From: Candidatus Methylomirabilota bacterium
GTDB taxonomy: Bacteria; Methylomirabilota; Methylomirabilia; Methylomirabilales; Methylomirabilaceae
Assembly: GCA_028870115.1 (NCBI GenBank)
Contig: JAGWQH010000097.1
Coordinates: forward strand, 1 to 64,000
Direction of reading: 5' to 3'
Length of the DNA: 64,000 nucleotides
The position numbers were made by a program, and so were the translations under genes. Below the pieces are notes generated by a model. The model did not search any database. It worked only from the letters and a program-made list of their open reading frames with translations, and was not told the DNA's origin. Positions 1 through 11,731 of this stretch are shown here, piece by piece. Numbering within the stretch: the first letter of the stretch is position 1; each line of letters begins with the position of its first letter.

Positions 1-644
1 ATCCACTTGCCGTAGTAGCGCACGTCCTCGGCGAGGCCCTGGGCGCCCTTCCACTCGCGGGCGAGCAGCGACTTCTCACGACGTGATTCGGGATTCATCG
101 GTGGCATCCCGGCGAACTTGGGGGGAATCTCGATCATGGCCTTGTTGATCAGCACGGCGACCGGGTTCAGATCACTCGCGTACGCCTCGAGTCCCAGCCG
201 CTGTGCCTCGAGCGGCAGCGCGCCGCCGCCGGCGAACGGGTCGTGGAAGGCGGGCAGCTTGTGCCGGTCGAACAGCTCCTTCGCCCGCGGATGGTCCGCG
301 TTCTCGGCGCACGCCCGCCGCCAGCTCTGCCAGATCTCGTCCCGCGCCTGCTGGAGCACCTTCTCGTTGGTGGTGTTCTCCCACAGCACGAGGTTCTCGA
401 TGATGCGGAACAGCCGCTGCCGCTCCTTTTCCTGCTTCTTCTCGGTCGGAAACAGATCCGGGCAGCTCGACGGGTCATCCACCATCTGCGCGAAGATCAC
501 CGCCCGCGCCGCCGCCAACGGCCGCCTCGCCCACCACAGGTGCAAGGTGGAGGGGTGCCCATGCCGGATGGATTTCTCCCGCGCCGAGGCCTTGTTGATC
601 GCCTCCAGCGGCAACGCGACCTCGATGAGCTTCTTCTTGGTCAT
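1..644 (-). CDS. DUF1156-type adenine-specific DNA methylase (N-terminal part, runs off left edge)
   Basis: The reading frame is open from the ATG at 644 to the window edge, giving about 214 N-terminal residues. It begins [17 protein letters not shown] and continues with a basic segment ([22 protein letters not shown]) that is typical of DUF1156/COG1743 proteins. A SAM-binding motif, [13 protein letters not shown], follows near residue 140. Family members are large N6-adenine methylases of multi-gene anti-phage loci. The ATG overlaps the TGA of the RloB-like gene (ATGA), so the two are translationally coupled. The C-terminus, including the catalytic NPPY-type motif, lies outside the window. 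Whether the system is DISARM-like (drmA, drmB, drmC) or the DUF1156-DUF499-DUF3780-HerA type depends on genes further left. The family call is confident; the system name is not. Confidence 0.85.
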   Translation of the reverse strand, partial: MTKKKLIEVALPLEAINKASAREKSIRHGHPSTLHLWWARRPLAAARAVIFAQMVDDPSSCPDLFPTEKKQEKERQRLFRIIENLVLWENTTNEKVLQQARDEIWQSWRRACAENADHPRAKELFDRHKLPAFHDPFAGGGALPLEAQRLGLEAYASDLNPVAVLINKAMIEIPPKFAGMPPMNPESRREKSLLAREWKGAQGLAEDVRYYGKW

Positions 645-1282
645 GGGGTTTCTTGTCCAGCCACTACCTGGAAATGTCGTAGAATTTGTTGGACGGAGGT
701 GTAGGGGTTGTAATCGTTGTTCCCGGCACGGGCTTCAAGCCATGCGGCATTTTCGATGGCAGTGTCTATGTGCGCAATGAGCTGCCTAGCGATTACGTTA
801 TCGGCCTTTTCGTAGCCCGGCATGTGGTTGCGCACACGGTCTATCACATTCGCACAACAGTCGAATGGGGCATCAGTCCTTTCAAAATGCAGCAGCACCC
901 ATACCTCGAAACACGGGATGGAAATAGCTTCTTCGATGGGCAGTGGTTTCTTTTTTCGATTGGCCATAGTCCTGATTTTCTGGCGCGCCTCATCAAAACT
1001 TGAGTGACTATTGCGGTCGAAGACACAATAAATCTTGTCATAGCTACCCGGTTCTCCACTTTTTTCCTTCGCACATTCGACCACACTGATGGGCGCGGAG
1101 CCTTTCGTGTTCTCGGCAAGGATGATCTCTGCCGTCGTCAGCCCATAATGGATTCGCGCTGCGCTGAGATATTCTTGCTCGGTCTCGCCCTCGCACACGA
1201 TGAGAGTGATGGATCGGGGAGATTTTTTCCCAGCCCGGCGCTGGAACGATCCATGGCTTCGCAGCTTCGAAATCCGGACCAT
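641..1282 (-). CDS. rloB: RloB-like Toprim-fold protein
   Basis: A 213-residue protein with the RloB family pattern: an early Toprim strand ending [12 protein letters not shown] (E31), a second acidic strand [15 protein letters not shown] (D89) and the block [12 protein letters not shown]. RloB proteins pair with RloA-type ATPases and are thought to act as nuclease effectors, as the ATPase/Toprim partners of PARIS and OLD-type systems do. The usual family text here is DRD; this copy reads DRN (N91), so one metal-binding acid may be lost. The gene starts three bases after the RloA stop and ends in an ATGA overlap with the methylase, making a tight operon. Family assignment is firm; nuclease activity is inferred. 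Confidence 0.8.
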   Translation of the reverse strand: MVRISKLRSHGSFQRRAGKKSPRSITLIVCEGETEQEYLSAARIHYGLTTAEIILAENTKGSAPISVVECAKEKSGEPGSYDKIYCVFDRNSHSSFDEARQKIRTMANRKKKPLPIEEAISIPCFEVWVLLHFERTDAPFDCCANVIDRVRNHMPGYEKADNVIARQLIAHIDTAIENAAWLEARAGNNDYNPYTSVQQILRHFQVVAGQETP

Positions 1283-1285
1283 TCA

Positions 1286-2590
1286 TCAGACCCCGAGGTT
1301 GCCGATGAACGGAATGGCGCCATAACGCCCCTTGAGATAACCGCGTTCCAATGCTTCATCCTTCCTCGGGGAATATTCGAGCAATGAGTAGAAACGGGAC
1401 GAACGCTGCTCGTCCTTTTCAACGAACCATATCTGGTCGCGCCGGAGCAGGTCGGTGTCCAGGAGAGTCGTGTCGTGAGTGGTAAAAATCAGCTGCGAGT
1501 TTTTATCGTTGCTGCGGCTGTGGAAGAGCCCAACGAGGAACCGCGTCATATGCGGATGCAGACTACGGTCCAACTCATCGACGAACAGGGTAGCCCCCCA
1601 TTCCAATGCACGTAACCACCCGCCCGTGAACTCGAATAATTTTTTGGTACCATCGGACTCATCATTGATATCGAGCGGCACTTCCTCGCTTGAATCAGTT
1701 CGCTTATGCCATGCGAGGACACGAAAACGTTTCTGCACTGGCGGCGGAGCGCCGGGTGGGACGCTGACTTCAAAGTGAACCCGTATTTCACCGGGAGACA
1801 GAATGCCGGTGGGGCCTGATGGGGGCAGTTCCTCTTCCAGCAGTTCCAGCCGATCGATGCCGATATCCGCCGCACGCATGAATCGCATGATTTGTTCTTT
1901 TCCGCTGTCCTCGCGCAGGAGATTGAGGCTCAGGAATGGGTTCAGGTCTATGCCGGTGCCGGGTATCAGTACAATAAGCTTCTGCGTCAACCAAGCGAAT
2001 ACTGGTTTAAGCTGCTCGTTGTTGAGCTGGATTGCGGTCGAGATGAAAAGCGCATTGGCGCGCGTGAAGTCCTGCCAGACTTTACGCTCCGCACGCTCCG
2101 CCCTGAAATTCGGACCGAACCACCAATCGTAGGTATTGGTCTTGGGAACAAACTCACGCTCATACCACCGCTGAGAGCGGCCGCGTGGATAGGCAACGAG
2201 CCATTCCTTATGAACGCGCGCGGCGCTCACCACACAGCAATAGTGATATCGAACACCGTCGTCGGCGATGAAAATAATCTCGAACTCCGACGGTTGCTCG
2301 GCAGACGTCTTTGAGAACAGATACGGCGTGACCGGCAGGCGCTGGCCTTCCTGAGTCCCGGTGGCCGAACTCTGAACCAGTGCCCTCAGAGTTTCCAAGG
2401 CGCGCAGGAGATTGCTCTTGCCCGCCGCGTTTGGCCCGTAGATGACCGCCGAGCGGAGCAAGCGCGGCTCATCGCCCTTACCGGAAATGACATTCTGTTG
2501 GAGATGCTTTGCATCCGGGCCGGCAACCATGCTGAGGGTCTGTCGCGACCGAATAGAGCGAAAATTGGAGGCACTGAATTCAATAAACAT
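1286..2590 (-). CDS. rloA: RloA-like AAA ATPase
   Basis: I place the start at the ATG at 2590 (MFIEFSASNFRSI, the canonical opening of this family). The GTG 15 bases upstream lies inside the AGGTGGA ribosome-binding sequence. The protein has 434 residues. A Walker A motif, GPNAAGKSN, lies near residue 53, and a C-terminal DELDRSLHP Walker B/D-loop is followed by a conserved TTHDTTLLDTDLLRRDQIWFVEK switch region. Such SMC/ABC-like AAA ATPases sense infection or nucleic acid and control a partner nuclease. The partner here is the RloB-like protein three bases downstream. An AT-rich stretch upstream makes this pair likely to have its own promoter, unlike a simple internal operon gene. Confidence 0.82.
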   Translation of the reverse strand: MFIEFSASNFRSIRSRQTLSMVAGPDAKHLQQNVISGKGDEPRLLRSAVIYGPNAAGKSNLLRALETLRALVQSSATGTQEGQRLPVTPYLFSKTSAEQPSEFEIIFIADDGVRYHYCCVVSAARVHKEWLVAYPRGRSQRWYEREFVPKTNTYDWWFGPNFRAERAERKVWQDFTRANALFISTAIQLNNEQLKPVFAWLTQKLIVLIPGTGIDLNPFLSLNLLREDSGKEQIMRFMRAADIGIDRLELLEEELPPSGPTGILSPGEIRVHFEVSVPPGAPPPVQKRFRVLAWHKRTDSSEEVPLDINDESDGTKKLFEFTGGWLRALEWGATLFVDELDRSLHPHMTRFLVGLFHSRSNDKNSQLIFTTHDTTLLDTDLLRRDQIWFVEKDEQRSSRFYSLLEYSPRKDEALERGYLKGRYGAIPFIGNLGV

Positions 2591-2625
2591 GGCAGTAGTT
2601 TCCACCTATTATTAATCTCATATCA

Positions 2626-2654
2626 ATATTTGCGTATAATCTGCAAATAGTCAA
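2626..2654 (-). promoter_or_regulatory. Candidate promoter of the rloAB-like pair
   Basis: On the minus strand TTGACT (2649-2654) is followed after 17 bases by AAATAT (2626-2631), about 35 bases before the RloA ATG. It sits in a conspicuously AT-rich patch (2606-2690) between GC-rich genes. The -10 match is only moderate. Confidence 0.35.
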
Positions 2655-2750
2655 GACTAATTTAATACCAATTAGCATTAGGCGGCGAAATACGCAAGTT
2701 GCGCTCAAATTCGTGATAGTGGGTATCTTTCTGGCCTTGTTTCTATACCG

Positions 2751-2828
2751 TCATCGCGGCGCTTCCCCGCGGGCCAGTAGTTCCGCAAAGTTGTAGTTCA
2801 CGCTGGTGACGCCAAAGTCGGGTTCGCG
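2751..2828 (-). repeat. Helicase 3'-end repeat, copy 2
   Basis: 78 bases aligned without gaps to 4320-4397, in the same reading frame and ending at the same stop codon. The encoded tails differ at only a few residues (VNYNFAELLARGEAPR against VNYDFAELLARAEGPR). The third-position differences show the copy is not very recent. Confidence 0.85.
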
Positions 2829-2879
2829 ATTGATCGCCTCCAGCGGCAACGCCACCTCGATGAGTTTTTTGCGAGCCAT
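2751..2879 (-). pseudogene. 42-codon chimera of methylase start and helicase tail
   Basis: An open frame of 42 codons. Its first 17 residues, [17 protein letters not shown], match the start of the DUF1156 methylase at 644 ([17 protein letters not shown]). The rest, REPDFGVTSVNYNFAELL and on to the stop, matches the last 25 residues of the SNF2 helicase. The ATG overlaps the stop of the DUF4143 ATPase (ATGA), exactly as a methylase start would. Its own stop again overlaps an ATG (ATGACGGTATAG), a three-codon stub reading MTV. I read it as a recombination scar left when cargo genes entered between helicase and methylase. Translation as a peptide is possible but unsupported. Confidence 0.8.
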
Positions 2880-4201
2880 CACATCTCCTCCAGGAGCCAG
2901 CGGGCGGCGGGCGCCCAAGTGAGCCCATCGGGCATGGGCCGGCTCGGCGGGACCGTGTCGAGCGTCACAAGGAAGGGACGGGCGTCGTGATGCGCCGCCG
3001 CCGCGGCCAGCGCCCGCAGCTCGCGCTCCCAGGTCTCGTCGCCTTCGCTCTCCAGACACGCCTGGATCAAGAGCGGCGGGTCCCCGGCGCGATGCGCGAG
3101 GAAGTCCACCTCATAGCCCTCGGGCGAGCGCACGTAAGCGACCTCGAAACCGCGGCGCTCCAGCTCGATCAGGATCGCGGTTTCCAGTGCCCGGCCGTGG
3201 TGCGTCCGGCCGCTGCGCTCGAAGAGCGCGATCAGCCCAGAGTCCACGGGATAGGCCTTGCGCGGGTTCACCATTCGCTGGCGCTCCGAGGCGCTGTGCA
3301 TCGCCACCGTGCGCACGAGGAACGCATCCTCTAGGTGGGCCAGGTAGTCGTGCAAGGTATCCTTACCCACCGACACACCCTGCGAGCGCAGGGTGTCGTA
3401 GTGCTTCTTGACCGAGAACGACCCGCCGGGGTTGGCCAGGAGCTGCCGCTCGATCCAGCGCAGCGCCAGCGGATTGCTAACCGCGTAACGCTCGATCACG
3501 TCGCGCAGCACCACCACGTCCACGTACCCACCCAGCAGGGCCGCGCGATCGCGGGACGTGGCCCCCTGCGCTTCTGGAAAGCCTCCCTCGGCGAGGTAGC
3601 GTCGAAGCTGCTGATCCAGCGCCGCGCGGTCGGCCTGGCGCAGGCGCAGGACGGGCTTTTGCGGCTCGGCCCCGGCATGACGCAGCGCCTCGCGGAAGCT
3701 GAACGGGTGGACGAGCACCTCCATCGCCCGGCCCCGCAGGCTCGTCGCCACTTCCCGGGAAAGGAGCTTGGCCGAGGAGCCCGAGACGAATATCTCGATG
3801 CCACCCCGGTCCATCTGGCGGCGGACGAGTCCCTCCCAGCCCGTGACCGTCTGCACCTCGTCCAGGTAGAGCGTCATCCCACCCGCTTCGCGCAGCCCCG
3901 GGAACTGGCGCGCGTGCTCGTCGAGCAGCCAGCCGAGGTCGGCAACCGAAAGGCCGGTCAGCCGTTCGTCCTCCAACGAGACGAGGAGCTGCGCCTCGCG
4001 GGGACGGCCGGCGGCGAGGCGGTCGGCCCGGCACTGAGCCAGGAATGAGGTCTTGCCACCCCGGCGCACGCCGATCACCGCAAACGCCTTGCCGGGGATG
4101 CCGGGCAGAACCACGTCGCGCCGCGTCAGGACGGGCGGGTCTGCCGCCAGCGATTCGGCGAGCTTCAGGCGCAAGAGGTCGTGGGATATTGTCATTGTCA
4201 T
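2879..4201 (-). CDS. AAA ATPase with DUF4143 (cargo gene)
   Basis: A 440-residue protein of the AAA_14/DUF4143 family. The P-loop GVRRGGKTS lies near residue 44 and the Walker B strand MTLYLDEVQTV near 105. A sensor-like VSGSSAKLLSREVATSLRGR block follows, and the C-terminal half carries the DUF4143 nuclease-like signature (EVDFLAHRAG near residue 376). Family members are widespread single-gene ATPases, and several occur in defence islands. It lies between remnants of the helicase/methylase junction and its stop overlaps the chimeric ORF start (ATGA), so it is an inserted cargo gene. Function is not known. Confidence 0.8.
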   Translation of the reverse strand: MTMTISHDLLRLKLAESLAADPPVLTRRDVVLPGIPGKAFAVIGVRRGGKTSFLAQCRADRLAAGRPREAQLLVSLEDERLTGLSVADLGWLLDEHARQFPGLREAGGMTLYLDEVQTVTGWEGLVRRQMDRGGIEIFVSGSSAKLLSREVATSLRGRAMEVLVHPFSFREALRHAGAEPQKPVLRLRQADRAALDQQLRRYLAEGGFPEAQGATSRDRAALLGGYVDVVVLRDVIERYAVSNPLALRWIERQLLANPGGSFSVKKHYDTLRSQGVSVGKDTLHDYLAHLEDAFLVRTVAMHSASERQRMVNPRKAYPVDSGLIALFERSGRTHHGRALETAILIELERRGFEVAYVRSPEGYEVDFLAHRAGDPPLLIQACLESEGDETWERELRALAAAAAHHDARPFLVTLDTVPPSRPMPDGLTWAPAARWLLEEM

Positions 4202-4215
4202 AAGGACACTCTACG

Positions 4216-4319
4216 CTACATCGGTCCTGTCTGGAAGGACAATTCTGTCGCAGGAGCGGCTGGCTTCCGGCACGAGCGCTTACGCGGTGCCTCGTTGATG
4301 GCCTCCGCACGCCGAGAAG

Positions 4320-4323
<4 letters not shown>
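4216..4323 (-). pseudogene. Remnant of the methylase 5' end after the helicase
   Basis: A 35-codon frame whose ATG overlaps the helicase stop (ATGA). It reads MTSRRAEAINEAPRKRSCRK, which resembles the methylase opening MTKKK...[14 protein letters not shown] with about eight residues deleted. It then degenerates before a TAG. The similarity is short, but the coupling geometry is the same as at the other two junctions. Confidence 0.5.
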
Positions 4324-7934
<3,611 letters not shown>

Positions 7935-8014
7935 CCCATCCCGTTAAGCTTGTAACCGCAACGTCTGATCTTCTGCAACCGGCCACAGGTTCACCTTTTG
8001 TCTCTCCAATCTCG

Positions 8015-8887
8015 CTACAACAGAAGCACATCGAGGAGGGTGAAGCCGAATAGAGAGATGCTGAGCAGACCGTTAGTCGTGAAAAAGGCGGCGTCGAGTC
8101 GCTTCAGGCCATGACGGATAAGGAGAAGATGCTCATACACCAGGAGACCAGTAGCCAGGAGGACGCCGGTTAAGTAGAAAGAGCGCAGATCCAAGAGGAA
8201 AACCAGCAGCAACAGAAGCAGCAGGGTGACCGCGTGAAGGGCTCGAGAAATGGCCATCCCGGCTGGTACTCCAAACCGAGCCGGAATCGAATGGAGGCCG
8301 GTGACCAGGTCAAAGTCAATATCGGCCATGGCGTACAGGATATCGAACCCGGCTACCCAGAAGAGGACGGCGAGGCCGAGCACGACTGGTGCCGTCGCCA
8401 TTTCTCCGGTCACTGCGATCCATGCGCCGAGAGGCGCTATAGCGAGTGCCAGCCCCAGGATCAGATGGGACAGAAAGGTAAAACGCTTGGCGTAGGAGTA
8501 CAGGATCAGAACCGCCATGGCCAAGGGAGCCAACTGTAGGCAAAGAGGATTCAGTCGGGCGGCGGCAAACAGGAACAGTGCAAACGATCCAAGCGTGAGC
8601 AGAATTACCTCCCCGCGCCGGACCAGACCCTTCGGCAGGGCTCGCTCCTGCGTACGGGGATTTTGCGCATCAAACTCCTGATCGGCCAGGCGGTTCATCG
8701 CCATGGCTCCGCTCCTGGCGCCGACCATAGCCAGCATAATCCAGAAGAGTGTCGGCAGCGCCGGGATTCCTCGAGCTGCCAGGACCGCACCCATGAGGGC
8801 GAACGGAAGCGCGAAGACCGTATGAGAAAACTTCACCAGCTCAAGATACACGACTGTCTTACGAACGGCCGGCCCCAGCGGATTCAT
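8015..8887 (-). CDS. ubiA: UbiA-type prenyltransferase (UbiA or MqnP)
   Basis: A 290-residue polytopic membrane protein. It carries both Asp-rich motifs of the UbiA superfamily: NRLADQEFD (residues 65-73) and DIDFD (189-193), preceded by GARSGAMAM. It transfers a polyprenyl chain to an aromatic quinone precursor. The ATG at 8887 overlaps the UbiE stop, so ubiE and ubiA are coupled. A longer in-frame extension upstream runs through ubiE and is not credible. The sequence is close to the UbiA-like group that includes MqnP of the futalosine route. Which ring is prenylated cannot be decided because no mqn or men genes are in view. Confidence 0.85.
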   Translation of the reverse strand: MNPLGPAVRKTVVYLELVKFSHTVFALPFALMGAVLAARGIPALPTLFWIMLAMVGARSGAMAMNRLADQEFDAQNPRTQERALPKGLVRRGEVILLTLGSFALFLFAAARLNPLCLQLAPLAMAVLILYSYAKRFTFLSHLILGLALAIAPLGAWIAVTGEMATAPVVLGLAVLFWVAGFDILYAMADIDFDLVTGLHSIPARFGVPAGMAISRALHAVTLLLLLLLVFLLDLRSFYLTGVLLATGLLVYEHLLLIRHGLKRLDAAFFTTNGLLSISLFGFTLLDVLLL

Positions 8888-9606
8888 GCCGATTTCTTTC
8901 CCACATGAAGGGTGACAATCCCACCGGTCAGCGTGCGGAAGTGTACATCGCAGAAGCCCACCTCTTCCATCATCCTGGACAGCTCCTGTGGGGCTGGGAA
9001 GACCGATACAGAGGCTGGAAGGTATCTGTACGCCTGAGCGTCCCCTGAAATCAGACCGCCCAACCACGGGAGCCCCCAATGAAAATAGACACGATACAGC
9101 CACCCAAAGAGTGGCCCCCGGGGCATGGCAAACTCCAGAATGATCCCCACGCCCCCAGGACGCAGCACCCTGCACAGTTCCGTCAGCCCGCACTTGCGAT
9201 CTACAACGTTGCGGATGCCGAAGGCAATGGTAACGGCATCAAAGGTATCAACGCCGAACGGCAGAGCCTCAGCAGAGCCGACCTGCACCCGGACACGATC
9301 GGTCAGGCCCTTGCGGGCTACCTTCTCCGCCGCGATACGAATCATCGGCAGACAAAAGTCCACCCCGATAATCGCCCTGGCTGAAGGAAACTGTCTGGCC
9401 AACTCGAGGGCCATGTCGGCAGTCCCGGTGCAGACATCCAGCGCCATCCCGCCCGAAGGGAGCTGCGCGTGAGCCACGGCCTCCCGGCGCCAATAGCGGT
9501 CCCGCGCGAGACTGAGAAGACGATTGAGGAGATCGTATCGAGGCGCGATGCCGCCAAACATCCGACGAATGGCGTCGCCATCTCTTGCCCCTTCATTCGC
9601 CCTCAT
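8884..9606 (-). CDS. ubiE: Ubiquinone/menaquinone C-methyltransferase
   Basis: A 240-residue class I methyltransferase. The UbiE signature MFGGIAPRYDLLNRLLS opens the protein, motif I LDVCTGTAD lies at residues 57-65, and the second signature is AFGIRNVVDR. It methylates the demethylmenaquinone or ubiquinone precursor ring, downstream of the prenyltransferase encoded by the overlapping next gene. The frame extends 42 codons further upstream, but the ATG at 9606 follows GGAGGG at nine bases and matches the family N-terminus, so I use it. Confidence 0.9.
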   Translation of the reverse strand: MRANEGARDGDAIRRMFGGIAPRYDLLNRLLSLARDRYWRREAVAHAQLPSGGMALDVCTGTADMALELARQFPSARAIIGVDFCLPMIRIAAEKVARKGLTDRVRVQVGSAEALPFGVDTFDAVTIAFGIRNVVDRKCGLTELCRVLRPGGVGIILEFAMPRGPLFGWLYRVYFHWGLPWLGGLISGDAQAYRYLPASVSVFPAPQELSRMMEEVGFCDVHFRTLTGGIVTLHVGKKSA

Positions 9607-9698
9607 ATGGTCGATCCCTCCGCCACGAACCTGACAACCTTCGCCTCTTTCAACTCGGGCAGGGGGTTGAATGGATGTTGTCGGCGCGTCCGAAAATG

Positions 9699-9728
9699 AA
9701 AAACCCCCTGGTCTCTTTCCCCAGAGGG
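9699..9728 (-). terminator. Rho-independent terminator after the M48 protease gene
   Basis: On the minus strand CCCTCTGG and CCAGGGGG form a GC-rich stem that runs into TTTTT. It lies about 60 bases after the M48 stop and before ubiE, separating the two transcription units. Confidence 0.75.
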
Positions 9729-9790
9729 CCAATCAGTCTCCTCGACTGTCTTTTCTGCTTGTTGTATCGCCAGCCTTCTCAGCAACACGT

Positions 9791-10855
9791 TCAGTTCGGG
9801 GAGAGTTCCAACTGCCGCTCTCCACGTGATCCCGTAGACACAGGCGACAGCGTTTTCACCTGGTCCCCCTGATGGAAGGTCGTCGCTTCCTTGATCCCAT
9901 TCAGATTCGCCACCTCCCACGCCAGTTGCTGATCGCCCAGCACATCCCTGGCCACGGTTGTGGGGGTATCTCCCTCTTTGGCGACATAGATCTTCACGCG
10001 TCGATGATCCTGCTTTGCCCCGTAGACCAGACCGTCGAGATGCGCTTTATACTCGTTCGCCTTCACCTCGAGACTGCCGCTACCCTGCCCGATGAGAATG
10101 GAGGCCATGGTCTCAGCCTTCACGACGCGATCGATGGTCTCCGGATGAGTCCCTTGAAAGCCGTGATACCCCAGCGCCTCCAGTCGTTCCTTCATCTTCA
10201 TCGCATTGAGGAACGTCACCATTTCCGCAGGATCGTAACCGGCGCGGTAGGCTGTGCGGAGTCCGAGCTCGTCGGCCTCCAGCTCCGCCTCTCGGCCATA
10301 CCCCAAGAGGATATGTTCGAAGATGGCTCCCGACACCCTCGCCCACTCCCCTGTGTTCTCACGGCCGCCAGGGCTGACGGCCATGAGACCCAGCGACAGG
10401 ATCTGCGCGCCTAATGCTTTGGTAAGCTGTTTCGCCGCATGACGAGAGGTGGCGTGGCCGATCTCGTGGCCGAGGACCCCCGCGAGTTGCGCCTCGTTAT
10501 TCAGCATCGCCAGCATTCCTCTGGTGATGTAGATGTAGCCGCCGGGCAAGGCCATCGCGTTCACTTCCGCTGTATCGATGATCTTGAAACTGTAATGGAA
10601 ACTGGTTGGACCAATCCCGTCAAGCAACCGCTGGCCGACCGACTCCACATACGCTTGCAGTTGCTGATCGCGGTAACGACCAAAATGCTCAAGAATCTCC
10701 TGATCGGCCTTCTTCCCGATCTCGTTCTCCTCAGCTTCAGAGATGATGGTGAAACCGGAGGCGCGTGGAGGGGAAACGAATCCAAGCAACGATCCCACGA
10801 CTAAGAGCAAGACAACGCGCCTATCGACCCGGCTACGGCTACCCATTACTGACAA
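9791..10855 (-). CDS. M48 family zinc metalloprotease with C-terminal LysM-like tail
   Basis: 354 residues. A basic N-terminus and hydrophobic stretch (residues 13-30) look like a signal peptide or anchor. The zinc motif HEIGH is at residues 130-134, and the third ligand is in ELEAD (E191). The C-terminal 60 residues (VAKEGDTPTTVARDVLG...LNGI) resemble a LysM-type repeat. The layout is that of periplasmic BepA/LoiP-like proteases, which maintain outer-membrane proteins. It starts 16 bases after the TPR protein gene, so the two form an operon ended by the hairpin at 9699-9728. Confidence 0.85.
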   Translation of the reverse strand: MSVMGSRSRVDRRVVLLLVVGSLLGFVSPPRASGFTIISEAEENEIGKKADQEILEHFGRYRDQQLQAYVESVGQRLLDGIGPTSFHYSFKIIDTAEVNAMALPGGYIYITRGMLAMLNNEAQLAGVLGHEIGHATSRHAAKQLTKALGAQILSLGLMAVSPGGRENTGEWARVSGAIFEHILLGYGREAELEADELGLRTAYRAGYDPAEMVTFLNAMKMKERLEALGYHGFQGTHPETIDRVVKAETMASILIGQGSGSLEVKANEYKAHLDGLVYGAKQDHRRVKIYVAKEGDTPTTVARDVLGDQQLAWEVANLNGIKEATTFHQGDQVKTLSPVSTGSRGERQLELSPN

Positions 10856-10871
10856 TCCTCACACCGAACGC

Positions 10872-11327
10872 CTATCGAAGTCTCAACTCCACTGCCTTCA
10901 GGTTCTGCCGGGCCTTTTCGGCCAATGGGCCCTTTGGCAGATACTGCAGATACGACTTGTACTCTTTCAGCGCCTTGCGGTACAGAAGCTTATCGTCAAC
11001 GCTTAACTTGGCCTTCGTATGGTACGAAAGCCCGAGATAGTAGTGTGCCTCGGCAAAGTCGCCCCGAAGCTTGATCGCCTGCTCGTACTCGGCAATCGCC
11101 TGGTCGAGATCGGCAAACATGCGCTCATGGTAAGAGACCCCGAGTTCGTAATGCGCCTCTGCCGTCGTCGCCAGATTCGCGGCCGGCTTACGCTCGGCGT
11201 CCGGCGATTTGCCCTCACGCGCGAGACTTAACCCCGGCAGGGCAAGGACAACCAGCGCCGTAACGAGACCGTAAAAGCGCCGCCTCTTCCCACAATGCTT
11301 CGGGCTATAGGGAACCAATAGGACCAT
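10872..11327 (-). CDS. Exported TPR-repeat protein
   Basis: 151 residues with a signal-like hydrophobic segment (residues 19-36, ending LSLA). Two or three TPR units follow, visible as AEAHYELGVSYHE, AIAEYEQAIKL and AEAHYYLGLSYH. TPR proteins act as protein-protein scaffolds. The gene directly precedes the M48 protease, and BepA-type proteases use TPR units, so a partnership is plausible but only inferred from context. Confidence 0.75.
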   Translation of the reverse strand: MVLLVPYSPKHCGKRRRFYGLVTALVVLALPGLSLAREGKSPDAERKPAANLATTAEAHYELGVSYHERMFADLDQAIAEYEQAIKLRGDFAEAHYYLGLSYHTKAKLSVDDKLLYRKALKEYKSYLQYLPKGPLAEKARQNLKAVELRLR

Positions 11328-11731
11328 ATGAAAAATACCATAGCGTACCGCAAGGAAGTGTTCAAGTCTTTTCCATCATGGCCTGTAGAGTTACCTACAT
11401 GAATAACCCTCACTCCTGTGGTCGAAAAGAGGGAAGCGTCCGACGCTCCCACTCAACCGAAAAGAGGAGGATCGTCGTCCTGGTTGCCTGGTGAGCTTCT
11501 TGCTCATGAAATCGCCCGCCCCTTCAATCCTGTTTTACTCCGTCTACTTGCCCACCAGTTTCAGGAACTTATCTTCATTGAATGGTCATTCTCTGGGGGT
11601 ATAGTAGTTCCTCGGAAAGAGGATGAACTTGAGCGTCAATTCCCGAGCGGGTTGGTGGATGAATCTCTCTTCAGAACGTTGGAGAGGACCACAGAAAAGC
11701 GGTTCCCGTCCGGGAACGGGGTATTTGTCGG
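11328..11731. other. Intergenic region, no supported gene
   Basis: 404 bases between the TPR gene and the glgX stop. A rightward frame (11418-11846) crosses into glgX, has no recognisable domain and lacks a good ribosome-binding site. I see no clear terminator or RNA. Confidence 0.5.

Noticed and set aside
2591-2605. GTG start 15 bases upstream for the RloA-like ATPase
   Set aside because: The GTG lies inside the AGGTGGA ribosome-binding sequence, and the ATG at 2590 matches the family N-terminus.
3335-4048. Long rightward open frame inside the DUF4143 ATPase gene
   Set aside because: It is antisense to a gene with a clear P-loop and Walker B; high GC makes such open frames common.
8888-9193. 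N-terminal extension of UbiA through the ubiE gene
   Set aside because: It would be entirely antisense-like text within ubiE; the ATG at 8887 overlaps the ubiE stop.
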